From Bacteroidota bacterium (GTDB taxonomy: Bacteria > Bacteroidota > Bacteroidia > Flavobacteriales > Flavobacteriaceae), in contig JAQCDS010000002.1 of the NCBI GenBank assembly GCA_027620655.1, positions 62,001 through 126,000 on the forward strand: 64,000 nucleotides of DNA, read 5' to 3'. The position numbers and the translations under genes were made by a program. Of this stretch, positions 39,978 through 48,500 are shown piece by piece (position 1 is the first letter of the stretch; every line of letters starts with the position of its first letter). The notes under the pieces are model-generated. The model searched no databases, was not told where the DNA came from, and saw only the letters and a list, made by a program, of their open reading frames with translations.

Positions 39978-41279
39978 ATGGAAACTCAAAATATTGCAGT
40001 AGGGCTAGATATTGGAACCACAAAAATCGTTGCGATGATTGGTCAGAAAAATCAATATGGCAAATTGGAAACCATTGGTGTTGGTAAATCAAAAAGTATG
40101 GGGGTACACCGTGGTGTAGTGAATAACATTACACAAACGATTCAATCCATTCAAAATGCAGTTTCAGAAGCCGAGGCTACTTCAGACATCAAAATTGACG
40201 GTGTTACTGTGGGCATTGCAGGACAGCATATTAGAAGTTTACAACACAGTGATTACATTACCAGACCAAATGCAGAACAGGTCATCAATGAAGAAGATAT
40301 TGAACGACTTATCAATCAAGTTCACAAACTTGTAATGTTACCTGGAGAGGAAATTATTCATGTATTACCACAGGACTTTAAGGTTGATGGTCAAGCAGAA
40401 ATCAAAGAGCCAATAGGAATGTATGGCGAACGTTTGGAAGCTAATTTTCATGTTGTTGTCGGTCAAGTTTCTTCAATTAGAAATATTGGCCGATGCATAC
40501 AAACCGCAGGTTTGAGTTTGGAGGGGATTACTCTAGAACCTCTTGCTTCCGCAAAAGCGGTATTGAGTCAAGAAGAAAAAGAAGCGGGAGTAGCACTTAT
40601 TGATATCGGTGGTGGAACGACTGATTTGGCGGTATTTAAAGATGGAATAATTCGTCATACTGCTGTAATTCCTTTTGGGGGAAATGTCATCACAGAAGAT
40701 ATTAAAGAGGGTTGCTCAATAATAGAAAAACAAGCAGAATTATTGAAAATTAAATTTGGATCTGCTTGGCCTGGTGAAAATAAAGACAATGAAATTGTTT
40801 CTATTCCAGGACTTAGAGGTCGAGATCCAAAAGAAATTTCATTGAAAAATTTATCAAAAATTATTCATGCAAGAGTTGTGGAAATTATTGAGCAAGTTTA
40901 TGTTGAAATCAAAAACTATGGGCACGAAGAACAAAAGAAAAAGCTAATTGCTGGTATTGTGCTAACAGGTGGAGGAAGTCAGTTGAATCATCTAAAGCAA
41001 CTTGTAGAATATATAACAGGGATGGACACTAGAGTAGGCTACCCAAACGAACATCTAGCAGGTGATAGTGATGGCGATATTACTAGTCCATTGTATGCCA
41101 CAGCGGTTGGACTTGTTTTGGATGGACTCGAGCGACAAGAAAAGCAAGCATTTGTTAAATACACCACTACCGATGAAGAAACACCAGAGCCCCCAGTTGA
41201 AAAACCCCCAGTACAATCCAAAGGATTTTTGGAGAAATTAACCGAACGTGTGAAGGATTTTTTAGAAAATGCAGAATAA
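39978..41279 (+). CDS. ftsA: Cell division protein FtsA
   Basis: FtsA is the actin-like protein that tethers FtsZ to the membrane. The start at 39978 gives 433 residues beginning METQNIAVGLDIGTTK. It has the phosphate-1 loop LDIGTTKI, the SHS2 (1C) domain, the phosphate-2 loop IDIGGGTTDLAVF and the adenosine loop VLTGGGSQL. The C-terminus ends in an amphipathic helix (GFLEKLTERVKDFLENAE), the membrane anchor. Starting further upstream would overlap ftsQ. Confidence 0.96.
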   Translation: METQNIAVGLDIGTTKIVAMIGQKNQYGKLETIGVGKSKSMGVHRGVVNNITQTIQSIQNAVSEAEATSDIKIDGVTVGIAGQHIRSLQHSDYITRPNAEQVINEEDIERLINQVHKLVMLPGEEIIHVLPQDFKVDGQAEIKEPIGMYGERLEANFHVVVGQVSSIRNIGRCIQTAGLSLEGITLEPLASAKAVLSQEEKEAGVALIDIGGGTTDLAVFKDGIIRHTAVIPFGGNVITEDIKEGCSIIEKQAELLKIKFGSAWPGENKDNEIVSIPGLRGRDPKEISLKNLSKIIHARVVEIIEQVYVEIKNYGHEEQKKKLIAGIVLTGGGSQLNHLKQLVEYITGMDTRVGYPNEHLAGDSDGDITSPLYATAVGLVLDGLERQEKQAFVKYTTTDEETPEPPVEKPPVQSKGFLEKLTERVKDFLENAE

Positions 41280-41299
41280 CCAACAAAAAAATAAATTTT

Positions 41300-43228
41300 A
41301 TGAGCAGTAATAACGAACTAGGAATCACATTTGATTTACCAAAAAATCAATCTAATGTCATTAAAGTCATTGGTGTTGGTGGCGGTGGTAGCAACGCTAT
41401 CAATCACATGTTTAAACAAGGAATAAAAGGCGTAGACTTTGTCATTTGCAATACAGATGCACAAGCTCTTAACAGTAGTGGTGTGCCCAATAAAATTCAA
41501 CTAGGCATTCATATTTCTGAAGGGCTAGGAGCAGGTGCAAATCCTGAAATTGGAGAAAAAGCAGCTGTTGAAAGTTTGGAAGAGATACGCACTATGCTAA
41601 ATACCAATACAAAAATGGTATTTATTACTGCTGGAATGGGCGGTGGTACTGGAACTGGTGCAGCTCCAATAATTGCTAAAATGGCCAGAGAACTTGATAT
41701 TCTTACCGTAGGCATCGTTACTATGCCATTCCAATTTGAGGGAAAAATAAGAAATACACAAGCACACAAAGGTATCGAGAAGTTAAGAAAAGTTGTTGAT
41801 TCGTTGGTTATCATTAACAACAATAAACTTCGAGAAGTGTATGGTAATCTTGGATTTAAAGCAGGTTTTTCTAAAGCTGATGAAGTGCTTTCCACAGCTG
41901 CTCGTGGAATTGCAGAAGTCATCACACATCACTATACACAAAATATTGATTTACGTGATGCAAAAACTGTGCTTACTAATAGTGGAACAGCAATTATGGG
42001 AGCATCTACAGCAGTTGGCGAAAGTCGTGCTAAAAAAGCCATTACATCAGCATTGGACTCGCCACTATTGAATGATAATAAAATTACAGGTGCTAAAAAT
42101 GTATTGCTATTGATTGTTTCTGGAAATCAGGAAATTACCATCGATGAGATTGGAGAAATAAATGATCATATCCAAGCAGAAGCGGGCTATGGTGCCAATA
42201 TTATTATGGGGGTTGGAGAAGATGAAAAATTGGGTGAGGCCATAGCAGTTACTGTTATTGCTACAGGATTTGATGTCGATCAACAAAATGATATTACAAA
42301 TGTTGAACCTAAAAAAGTAGTTCATGCTTTAGAGGATGAACAAATAATGGAACATGATTTGATGCCACCAAAAACAATTCAGACTCTTGATGATGAACAA
42401 ATTGATTTAACTCTAGAAGAAGAAACAGTTGTTTATTCTCTTGAGGACGATACTGATTTACATAACCTAGAAGCTGCAGAAGATCAATTTATGGATTTAA
42501 TTCCAACAACAGAGCTTATAAAATCTTTGGATGTGGATTATGAAGAAGTTATTTCTGAAATTTCCGAGGATGAATTCATTATAAATGAAATAAAATCTGA
42601 TCCAGTTACAGAAGAACCACTTGAAGTTGAAGAACAAACAATGTTATCTTTTGACTTACCGCTTCAACAAACCACAAGCACTTTTGAAGAAAATGAAAAT
42701 GTTGAAATTTTTGAACTGCAGGACAATGTAAACGAAATTGAAGTTGAAGACTATATAGAACTTATAGCAATTAATGAGTCTAGTTCAGAAGCCGAAAAGC
42801 GTTATACACTAGATGATCATATTATCTTAGAAAATACAAATCAAGAATACGATCCATCTAAGCAAAACACCCCTACTGAAACTGAGGTAGATACCGAATT
42901 GGTGTTTTCAAAAGTTACTGTAAAAGAACGTCAAGTTACAAAAGAACCTGAAGAAAATCTTGATCCTTTTGATAGTCCAATTTCTAAAGCTCTTCGCGAT
43001 AGAGCCGATGAGCGCAGACAAAAAATGAAAGCGTTTAACTACAAATTCAATACTTCAAAAGTAGAAGAGTTTGAAAAAGAACCTGCCTATAAACGTCAGG
43101 GTGTAGAATTGAGTGATGCTACAACTTCCAACGAACCTTTGGCTTCAAGGTCTTCTGTTGGACTAGATGAAAACGAAGATGTACAAGTGCGTAGCAATAA
43201 TTCTTTTTTGCATGACAATGTAGATTAA
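41300..43228 (+). CDS. ftsZ: Cell division protein FtsZ
   Basis: FtsZ is the tubulin-like GTPase that forms the division ring. The globular part (about 1-335) has GVGGGGSNAI (25-34), the T4 loop GGGTGTG (114-120) and the T7 region with NLGFKAGFSKADE-type spacing. At 642 residues it is much longer than E. coli FtsZ (383). The extra 300 residues are an acidic, low-complexity linker ending in a basic stretch and the terminal peptide RSNNSFLHDNVD, which replaces the usual C-terminal peptide. It is the last gene of the dcw cluster. Confidence 0.96.
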   Translation: MSSNNELGITFDLPKNQSNVIKVIGVGGGGSNAINHMFKQGIKGVDFVICNTDAQALNSSGVPNKIQLGIHISEGLGAGANPEIGEKAAVESLEEIRTMLNTNTKMVFITAGMGGGTGTGAAPIIAKMARELDILTVGIVTMPFQFEGKIRNTQAHKGIEKLRKVVDSLVIINNNKLREVYGNLGFKAGFSKADEVLSTAARGIAEVITHHYTQNIDLRDAKTVLTNSGTAIMGASTAVGESRAKKAITSALDSPLLNDNKITGAKNVLLLIVSGNQEITIDEIGEINDHIQAEAGYGANIIMGVGEDEKLGEAIAVTVIATGFDVDQQNDITNVEPKKVVHALEDEQIMEHDLMPPKTIQTLDDEQIDLTLEEETVVYSLEDDTDLHNLEAAEDQFMDLIPTTELIKSLDVDYEEVISEISEDEFIINEIKSDPVTEEPLEVEEQTMLSFDLPLQQTTSTFEENENVEIFELQDNVNEIEVEDYIELIAINESSSEAEKRYTLDDHIILENTNQEYDPSKQNTPTETEVDTELVFSKVTVKERQVTKEPEENLDPFDSPISKALRDRADERRQKMKAFNYKFNTSKVEEFEKEPAYKRQGVELSDATTSNEPLASRSSVGLDENEDVQVRSNNSFLHDNVD

Positions 43229-43252
43229 ATTATTAAATCAAATATTATTAAT

Positions 43253-43281
43253 AAAACCTGAACGAGTTTCAGGTTTTTTTT
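43253..43281 (+). terminator. Terminator of the dcw cluster
   Basis: An 8-bp perfect stem, AACCTGAA (43255-43262) with TTCAGGTT (43268-43275), has a 5-base loop. A T-run follows (43274-43281). It starts 24 bases after the ftsZ stop and precedes yqeY. Confidence 0.9.
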
Positions 43282-43333
43282 GTGATGAGATATGTCATAA
43301 TTACTTATATTCGTAATCCAAAATTTTTTTGAA

Positions 43334-43786
43334 ATGAGTTTACAAAATAACATAATGACGGCTATAAAAACGGCTATGAAATCCAAAGATACTGTAGCGC
43401 TTACGGCTTTAAGATCAGTAAAATCGGCCATACTTTTGGCACAAACAGAAAGTGGATCAAAAGACAGTATGAGTGAGGCAGAAGAGGTAAAGCTCCTTCA
43501 AAAATTAGTTAAACAACGTCAAGATAGCGCTGCTATTTTTTCTCAACAAAATCGACCAGATTTGGCCGCTCCAGAATTGGCTGAAGCTGAAATTATAAGT
43601 CAATTTTTGCCTGAAATGCTTTCCGAGGCAGAAGTAGAAAAGCATGTTGTTGTTGCCATTGAAAAATTGGGAGCTACAAGTATGAAAGATATGGGGAAAG
43701 TGATGGGTGTTGTTAGTAAGGAACTGGCTGGTAAAACAGATGGTAAGACAATTTCAACACTGGTTAAACAAAAATTGATGTCCTAA
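43334..43786 (+). CDS. GatB/YqeY domain-containing protein
   Basis: The 150-residue protein is a stand-alone YqeY domain, related to the C-terminal tRNA-binding part of the amidotransferase subunit GatB. It has ALRSVKSAILLAQTE near residue 30 and the C-terminal DMGKVMGVVSKELAGKTDGKTISTLVKQKL segment typical of the family. Its biochemical role is unsettled. It ends five bases before a tRNA-Arg gene, so the two are probably transcribed together. Confidence 0.92.
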   Translation: MSLQNNIMTAIKTAMKSKDTVALTALRSVKSAILLAQTESGSKDSMSEAEEVKLLQKLVKQRQDSAAIFSQQNRPDLAAPELAEAEIISQFLPEMLSEAEVEKHVVVAIEKLGATSMKDMGKVMGVVSKELAGKTDGKTISTLVKQKLMS

Positions 43787-43791
43787 AAAAT

Positions 43792-43865
43792 GGCTGCGTA
43801 GCTCAATTGGATAGAGCACTGGATTTCGGCTCCAGCGGTTGTAGGTTCGACTCCTGTCGCAGTCA
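43792..43865 (+). tRNA. tRNA-Arg (anticodon UCG)
   Basis: A 74-nt cloverleaf can be folded by eye. The acceptor stem GGCTGCG pairs with CGCAGTC (one G-T pair), with discriminator A at 43865. The D stem is GCTC/GAGC, the anticodon stem CTGGA/TCCAG has loop TTTCGGC (anticodon TCG, reading CGA), and the T arm has the TTCGACT loop. CCA is not encoded. The gene is an integration site, as a serine-recombinase remnant lies immediately downstream. Confidence 0.95.
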
Positions 43866-43872
43866 CGCAATC

Positions 43873-43909
43873 GGAGAATTGATTCACGGGAATTGGTTCT
43901 CCTTTTTTT
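43873..43909 (+). terminator. Terminator after tRNA-Arg
   Basis: GGAGAA (43873-43878) pairs with TTCTCC (43897-43902), followed by seven T residues. It begins eight bases after the tRNA and would end a yqeY-tRNA transcript. It lies within the 3' part of the antisense recombinase remnant, so it may have come with the inserted element. Confidence 0.75.
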
Positions 43910-44547
43910 ATGTTTGAGATTTCCTTCGATAAAATCGGGATTGAGCCAAAAATAGCGTTCACTTTTGGGGTTCGAACTCTGTCGTTTGACTTGTCGTAAC
44001 CCAATCCGGATGGAAAGACTAAATGTTGCAGTTTTTGTCTTTGTTTTAAATCCCCATCTACCCAGATCTTCTCAAGAGATTCGGATAAAGTAAGGGCTTT
44101 ATCAATGGCCAATTCAAGGTTCGAACTACTAAGTGATGGATTTTCAATTTTTGACTGTAATTCGTCTTTTTGAGTTTCATACTTGTCTTTAAACTTTTTG
44201 TAAATAGTGCTGTCTAATTCTCCAAGGGCATACCGCTCTTCAATGGAGTCTATTTTAGTGTTGAGCTCTGTAATTGTTTTTTTAATGGATTTCTTTTCAG
44301 TTCTTAACTCTTTAGTGATGTTGTCATAAGTATAGGTCATCACTTCTTTTATAACATCCTTGTATTTAGGATCTAATTGATATGTTTTTAAATCATCAGT
44401 AAAGGTAGTGTGAAGTGCTTTAGCAGATTCGTTGCAAGAGCATCCTTTAGTTCTACATTTATAGTAGTAGAGTCCTTTTCTCTTAACAAGGTAGCCAGTC
44501 AGTGGTAGTTTACAGCTATCGCAATAGACCAGAAATAGATTGAACTA

Positions 44548-44800
44548 AAGTAAACCGCATGAGTAACTCTGAAAACATGTTAAAATCGATTTTAATAAGG
44601 TTTTGGCCAAAAAAAATTATAATAAATTCAATCAGTAATAAGGTCGAAGAAAAATATAAATTTCAAAAAAGTAAAAATATCTATATTCTCAAAATAAAAA
44701 ACTTGAATATCAAATTACATTATAGACAAAAAAAAGAACATTAGCAACAACTCTATTTGTTTTATTGCACTAAATTTAAGTTAAATTATAACTTATAAAA
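44548..44800. other. AT-rich stretch without a supported gene
   Basis: This 253-base stretch separates the recombinase remnant from the secreted-protein remnant. One short frame (44559-44744, +, 61 codons) is open but is Lys/Ile/Asn-rich, which any AT-rich sequence would give, and has no recognisable domain. I do not call it a gene. Confidence 0.5.
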
Positions 44801-45143
44801 ATGCATAAATTTCTTTTTATTTTTTTAATAGTAAGTTCTTTTTGTTTTAGCCAAACCCTCAGTATTGCATCTGGCAACAGCATTAGCATAGATTCCAATA
44901 GTTCAGTAACAATAGATGGTCTTGGGTTAGCACCACGCTCAGTCATTAACTACAACTGGGAATAATGCAATCACTCAAGTGCAAGTTAGCTCTTTGACGA
45001 TGACTCTAGGAGATTATTTATATAGTGTTGTTAATCAAAATGGAGGATCAACTTCATCTTCAACTAATCGAATTAACAATTATGGTCAAATAGGGTCTGG
45101 TAATTTATTTGTAACTAAAAACGGAAAAATAATTTCGTATTGA
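44801..45143 (+). pseudogene. Frameshifted remnant of a secreted surface protein
   Basis: The ATG at 44801 opens 54 codons with a clear signal peptide (MHKFLFIFLIVSSFCFSQT) and a SISIDSNSSVTIDGLGLAP start that is typical of flavobacterial secreted proteins. It stops at 44963. The continuation, TTTGNNAITQVQVSS, is in another frame from about 44947 and runs to a stop at 45141-45143. A one- or two-base indel near 44945 explains this. The rest of the expected long protein is gone. Confidence 0.65.
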
Positions 45144-45177
45144 CACTTTAATTTCCTATACAACATCAATATATTAA

Positions 45178-46845
45178 ATGGCAAAAAATCTTTCTAAAAT
45201 TTTAAAAATTCATCCAAAAGATAATATCGTTGTTGCTTTACGTGATTTAACGAAAGGCGATATAATTAAATTAGAGGATGATGAATTTAAACTATTTAGT
45301 AATGTTTCAGCTAAGCATAAATTTTCAATTGAAAATTTAAATATCGGAGATTCTGTTTATATGTATGGAGTGGTAGTAGGTAAGGTGAAAAAAACAATTT
45401 CCAAAGGAGAGCATATTTCTACATATAACATTATCCACGAAACCGAGGACTATGTTGTATCTAAATCCAATAATCAAGATAAATGGGTTAGGCCAAATAT
45501 TGAAAAATTTTCAAATAGTACATTTTCAGGATATCACCGTGGTGATGGAACTGTCGGTACAGAAAATAATTGGCTTGTAATTCCTCTTGTGTTTTGTCAA
45601 AATAGAAATATAGAAACGCTACAAAATGCTATACTTGGTGGGCTAGGATATGAAAACTCAAGCAAAAAATCATTCGATTTGACAGCGCTGATAGATAACT
45701 ATAAATCTGGAGCATCAGAAAGTGATTTGATGAATATAGATGTAATAGCTGAAACCAAAAATCAGCAAAAACACTCTTTATTTCCAAACGTAGATGGCAT
45801 TTACTTTTTAACACACGATGGTGGTTGTGGCGGTTCAACTTCTGATGCTGTAACTTTATGTCATTTATTAGCAGGTTATATTAATAATCCCAATGTAGCA
45901 GGAGCTACAATTTTAAGCTTAGGTTGTCAGCACGCACAAATAAGTATTTTGGAGCGAGCGTTGAAGCGTATTGCACCTAATTCAAATAAACCTGTATATT
46001 TTTTAGAGCAACAAAAAAGTAATTCAGAACCTGAATATATTGCAGAAGCCATTAAAAAAACATTTATTGGTCTTGTAAAAGCCAATAAAATTTCAAGGGT
46101 ACCAGCTCCGTTAAGCAAGCTAACTATTGGCTTGGAGTGTGGTGGTTCAGATGGATTTTCGGGAATCTCTGCAAATCCAACATTGGGTTATGTTTCCGAT
46201 TTGATTGTTGGACTGGGCGGTTCTGCAATACTTTCCGAATTCCCAGAACTAAATGGTGTAGAACAAGAGTTGATTAATCGATGTAAAGAAGTTGAAAAGG
46301 CAGAAAAATTTGCACAAATAATGACGGCTTATAACACAAAGGCAACAGCACTTGGAGCTGGCTTCTCTGCTAATCCTTCCCCAGGGAATATTAAAGATGG
46401 ATTAATCACTGACGCCATTAAGTCAGCTGGTGCAGCAAAAAAAGGAGGGACTTCACCAATTGTAGATGTTTTAGATTACACTGAACAACTCATTAAACCA
46501 GGACTAAATCTTTTATGTACACCTGGAAACGATGTAGAATCTACAACGGGACTTGCGGGATCTGGAGCGAATTTAATTTTATTTACAACGGGACTTGGAA
46601 CCCCAACTGGTAATCCGGTAGTACCAGTTATAAAAGTTTCTACTAATACCTTCATTTATAAAAAAATGAATGATATTATTGATTTTAATACGGGCACCAT
46701 TATTGAAGGAACAGAAACGATAGAAAGCTGCGGCGAAGCCCTTTTATCGTATATTATAAGAGTGGCAAGCGGAGAAATTGAAGTCAATGCTCGACGATTA
46801 GGACAAAACGATTTTATTCCTTGGAAAAGAGGACTGTCATTATAA
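45178..46845 (+). CDS. UxaA-family sugar-acid dehydratase (probable L-fuconate/L-galactonate dehydratase)
   Basis: This 555-residue protein has an N-terminal SAF-like domain (residues 1-90) and a long UxaA/altronate dehydratase C-terminal domain with GYHRGDGTVGTENN, THDGGCGGSTSDA and GLECGGSDGFSG. The family dehydrates sugar acids to 2-keto-3-deoxy acids. In Campylobacter jejuni, UxaA-type proteins sit in the L-fucose locus and take the fuconate step. The neighbours here (lactonase, mutarotase, two SDRs, FucP) suggest the same role, or the equivalent step on L-galactonate. It begins the 11-gene operon. True altronate use is unlikely because no uronate isomerase genes are present. Confidence 0.85.
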   Translation: MAKNLSKILKIHPKDNIVVALRDLTKGDIIKLEDDEFKLFSNVSAKHKFSIENLNIGDSVYMYGVVVGKVKKTISKGEHISTYNIIHETEDYVVSKSNNQDKWVRPNIEKFSNSTFSGYHRGDGTVGTENNWLVIPLVFCQNRNIETLQNAILGGLGYENSSKKSFDLTALIDNYKSGASESDLMNIDVIAETKNQQKHSLFPNVDGIYFLTHDGGCGGSTSDAVTLCHLLAGYINNPNVAGATILSLGCQHAQISILERALKRIAPNSNKPVYFLEQQKSNSEPEYIAEAIKKTFIGLVKANKISRVPAPLSKLTIGLECGGSDGFSGISANPTLGYVSDLIVGLGGSAILSEFPELNGVEQELINRCKEVEKAEKFAQIMTAYNTKATALGAGFSANPSPGNIKDGLITDAIKSAGAAKKGGTSPIVDVLDYTEQLIKPGLNLLCTPGNDVESTTGLAGSGANLILFTTGLGTPTGNPVVPVIKVSTNTFIYKKMNDIIDFNTGTIIEGTETIESCGEALLSYIIRVASGEIEVNARRLGQNDFIPWKRGLSL

Positions 46846-46854
46846 AGCCATAAT

Positions 46855-47640
46855 ATGAACAATAAATTTTCTTTAAAAAATAAAAATGCAATAATTACTG
46901 GAGGCGGTAGTGGTATAGGAAAGGCCATAGCTGAAACCCTTTCAATTCAAGGCGCTTACGTGCATATATTAGATTATGACATTGACTCTGCTAATAAAAC
47001 TGCACATGATATAAAAGCCCAAAATTTACTAGCAAATGCTTATTTCTGTGATGTTTCGAATTTTGAACAAGTTTCAAAAACTATTTCATCTATTACATCA
47101 TTAGGTTCAATTGATATTTTAATAAACAATGCCGGTATAGCACATGTGGGAAATATTGAATCTTGTGAAGAGGAAGACTTAGATCGTTTATATAACATCA
47201 ATATTAAAGGGGTTTATAATTGCTTAAAAGTAAGTATTCCTTTTATGAAAAATAATGGTGGCGGTGTTATCTTAAACATGGCCTCAATAGCATCATCTGT
47301 TGGTGTTTCAGATCGATTTGCATACTCTATGACTAAGGGAGCGGTATTAACCATGACCTATTCGATAGCTAAAGATTATATAGACGATAATATTAGATGT
47401 AATTGTATCTCACCGGCTCGTGTTCACACGCCTTTTGTTGATGGTTTTATTAAGAAAAACTATAAAGGGAATGAAATAGAAATGTTTGAAAAACTTTCAA
47501 AAACACAACCCATAGGTCGTATGGGAAAACCACAAGAAATAGCCGACCTAGCCTTATTTTTATGTTCCGACGAAGCTAGTTTTGTTACTGGAACTAATTA
47601 TGGTATCGATGGAGGTTATATAACACTTAATTCAAAATAA
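46855..47640 (+). CDS. SDR oxidoreductase, probable 2-keto-3-deoxy-L-fuconate dehydrogenase
   Basis: A 261-residue classical short-chain dehydrogenase: TGGGSGIG (15-22), NNAG (91-94) and the catalytic Ser144, Tyr157 and Lys161 (YSMTK). The C-terminal half has CNCISPARVHTPFVDGF and SFVTGTNYGIDGGY, which resemble the enzyme of the Xanthomonas campestris fucose pathway that oxidises C4 of 2-keto-3-deoxy-L-fuconate. Placed between dehydratase and FAH hydrolase, this is the step expected. The specific substrate is inferred. Confidence 0.85.
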   Translation: MNNKFSLKNKNAIITGGGSGIGKAIAETLSIQGAYVHILDYDIDSANKTAHDIKAQNLLANAYFCDVSNFEQVSKTISSITSLGSIDILINNAGIAHVGNIESCEEEDLDRLYNINIKGVYNCLKVSIPFMKNNGGGVILNMASIASSVGVSDRFAYSMTKGAVLTMTYSIAKDYIDDNIRCNCISPARVHTPFVDGFIKKNYKGNEIEMFEKLSKTQPIGRMGKPQEIADLALFLCSDEASFVTGTNYGIDGGYITLNSK

Positions 47641-47645
47641 TATAT

Positions 47646-48500
47646 ATGAGGTTAATTCGATTTGGAGCAGTTGATAAGGAAAAACCAGGAATTCTTTTAG
47701 CAAATGGAAAGAGGCTAGACGTTTCTGCATTTTGTGATGATTTTGACGAAGTTTTTTTTGGAAACAATGGAATAGAAAAACTACAAATTTGGCTTGATAA
47801 AAATCAAGAAAATTGTCCAATTGTTAGTAATGATGTTCGCTTGGGGCCCCCTTTAATGCGACCTTCAAAAATTGTTTGTGTTGGACTAAATTATGCCAAA
47901 CATGCTGCTGAAAGTGGAATGAGTATTCCTGATGAACCAGTTTTATTCTTTAAGGCAACCACTGCAATTGTTGGACCAAATGATCCTATAATTATTCCTA
48001 AAGGCAGCAAAAAAACGGACTGGGAAGTTGAATTAGCGGTAGTTATAGGAAAAAAAGCATCTTATGTTAGTGAAAGTGAAGCATTACATCATGTGGCTGG
48101 TTATGTATTACATAATGATGTTAGCGAACGCGCATTCCAATTAGAGCAATCTGGGCAATGGGTAAAAGGAAAAAGCTGCGATACTTTTGCCCCTATTGGG
48201 CCATTTATTGCTACCCCCGAAGAAATTGATAATCCAAACAATTTAAACCTTTGGCTGAAGGTTAATGGAGAAGAAATGCAAAACAGTAGTACTTCAGATT
48301 TTATTTTTAATGTTCAGCAAGTGGTTAGTTACATAAGCCAATACATGACTTTATTACCTGGTGATATTATTTCAACAGGAACACCATTTGGGGTCGGTTT
48401 AGGATTAACACCTCCTCGTTATTTGAAAGACGGTGATGTTATAGAATTAGGAATTGAGGGTTTAGGAACTTCAAGACAAACTTGTATAGCTTACAAATGA
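47646..48500 (+). CDS. FAH-family 2,4-diketo-3-deoxy-L-fuconate hydrolase
   Basis: This 284-residue protein of the fumarylacetoacetate hydrolase family splits a 2,4-diketo acid. It has VGLNYAKHAAES near residue 80, the metal-binding EVELAVVIG segment, HNDVSERAFQ and STGTPFGVGLG. In the oxidative fucose route it would release pyruvate and L-lactate; from an L-galactose-derived acid it would give pyruvate and L-glycerate. It starts five bases after the SDR gene and overlaps the lactonase by four bases. Confidence 0.88.
   Translation: MRLIRFGAVDKEKPGILLANGKRLDVSAFCDDFDEVFFGNNGIEKLQIWLDKNQENCPIVSNDVRLGPPLMRPSKIVCVGLNYAKHAAESGMSIPDEPVLFFKATTAIVGPNDPIIIPKGSKKTDWEVELAVVIGKKASYVSESEALHHVAGYVLHNDVSERAFQLEQSGQWVKGKSCDTFAPIGPFIATPEEIDNPNNLNLWLKVNGEEMQNSSTSDFIFNVQQVVSYISQYMTLLPGDIISTGTPFGVGLGLTPPRYLKDGDVIELGIEGLGTSRQTCIAYK

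Larger units (their letters stand above)
43783..44544 (-). pseudogene. Serine site-specific recombinase, C-terminal remnant at tRNA-Arg
   Basis: An open minus-strand frame from about 44544 down to 43783 encodes the C-terminal part of a large serine recombinase. It contains the zinc beta-ribbon (FLVYCDSC, LTGYLVKRKGLYYYKCRTKGC), a coiled-coil stretch with repeated Lys/Glu helices and the final LQHLVFPSGLGYDKSNDRVRT segment. The resolvase catalytic domain and most of the recombinase domain are missing, and an in-frame TAG lies at 44545-44547. The frame reads antisense through the tRNA before stopping, so its last 25 or so residues are an artefact of the att junction. Confidence 0.85.

Noticed and set aside
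43840-43865. Second copy of the tRNA 3' end as the other att site
   Set aside because: I did not find a repeat of the tRNA 3' end within the window.
43783-44343. Open minus-strand frame as an intact gene
   Set aside because: It starts inside a longer recombinase frame, lacks the catalytic domain, and its last part is antisense tRNA. It is listed as a pseudogene.
44559-44744. 61-codon open frame as a small gene
   Set aside because: The composition is AT-driven, there is no recognisable domain and it lies between two remnants.
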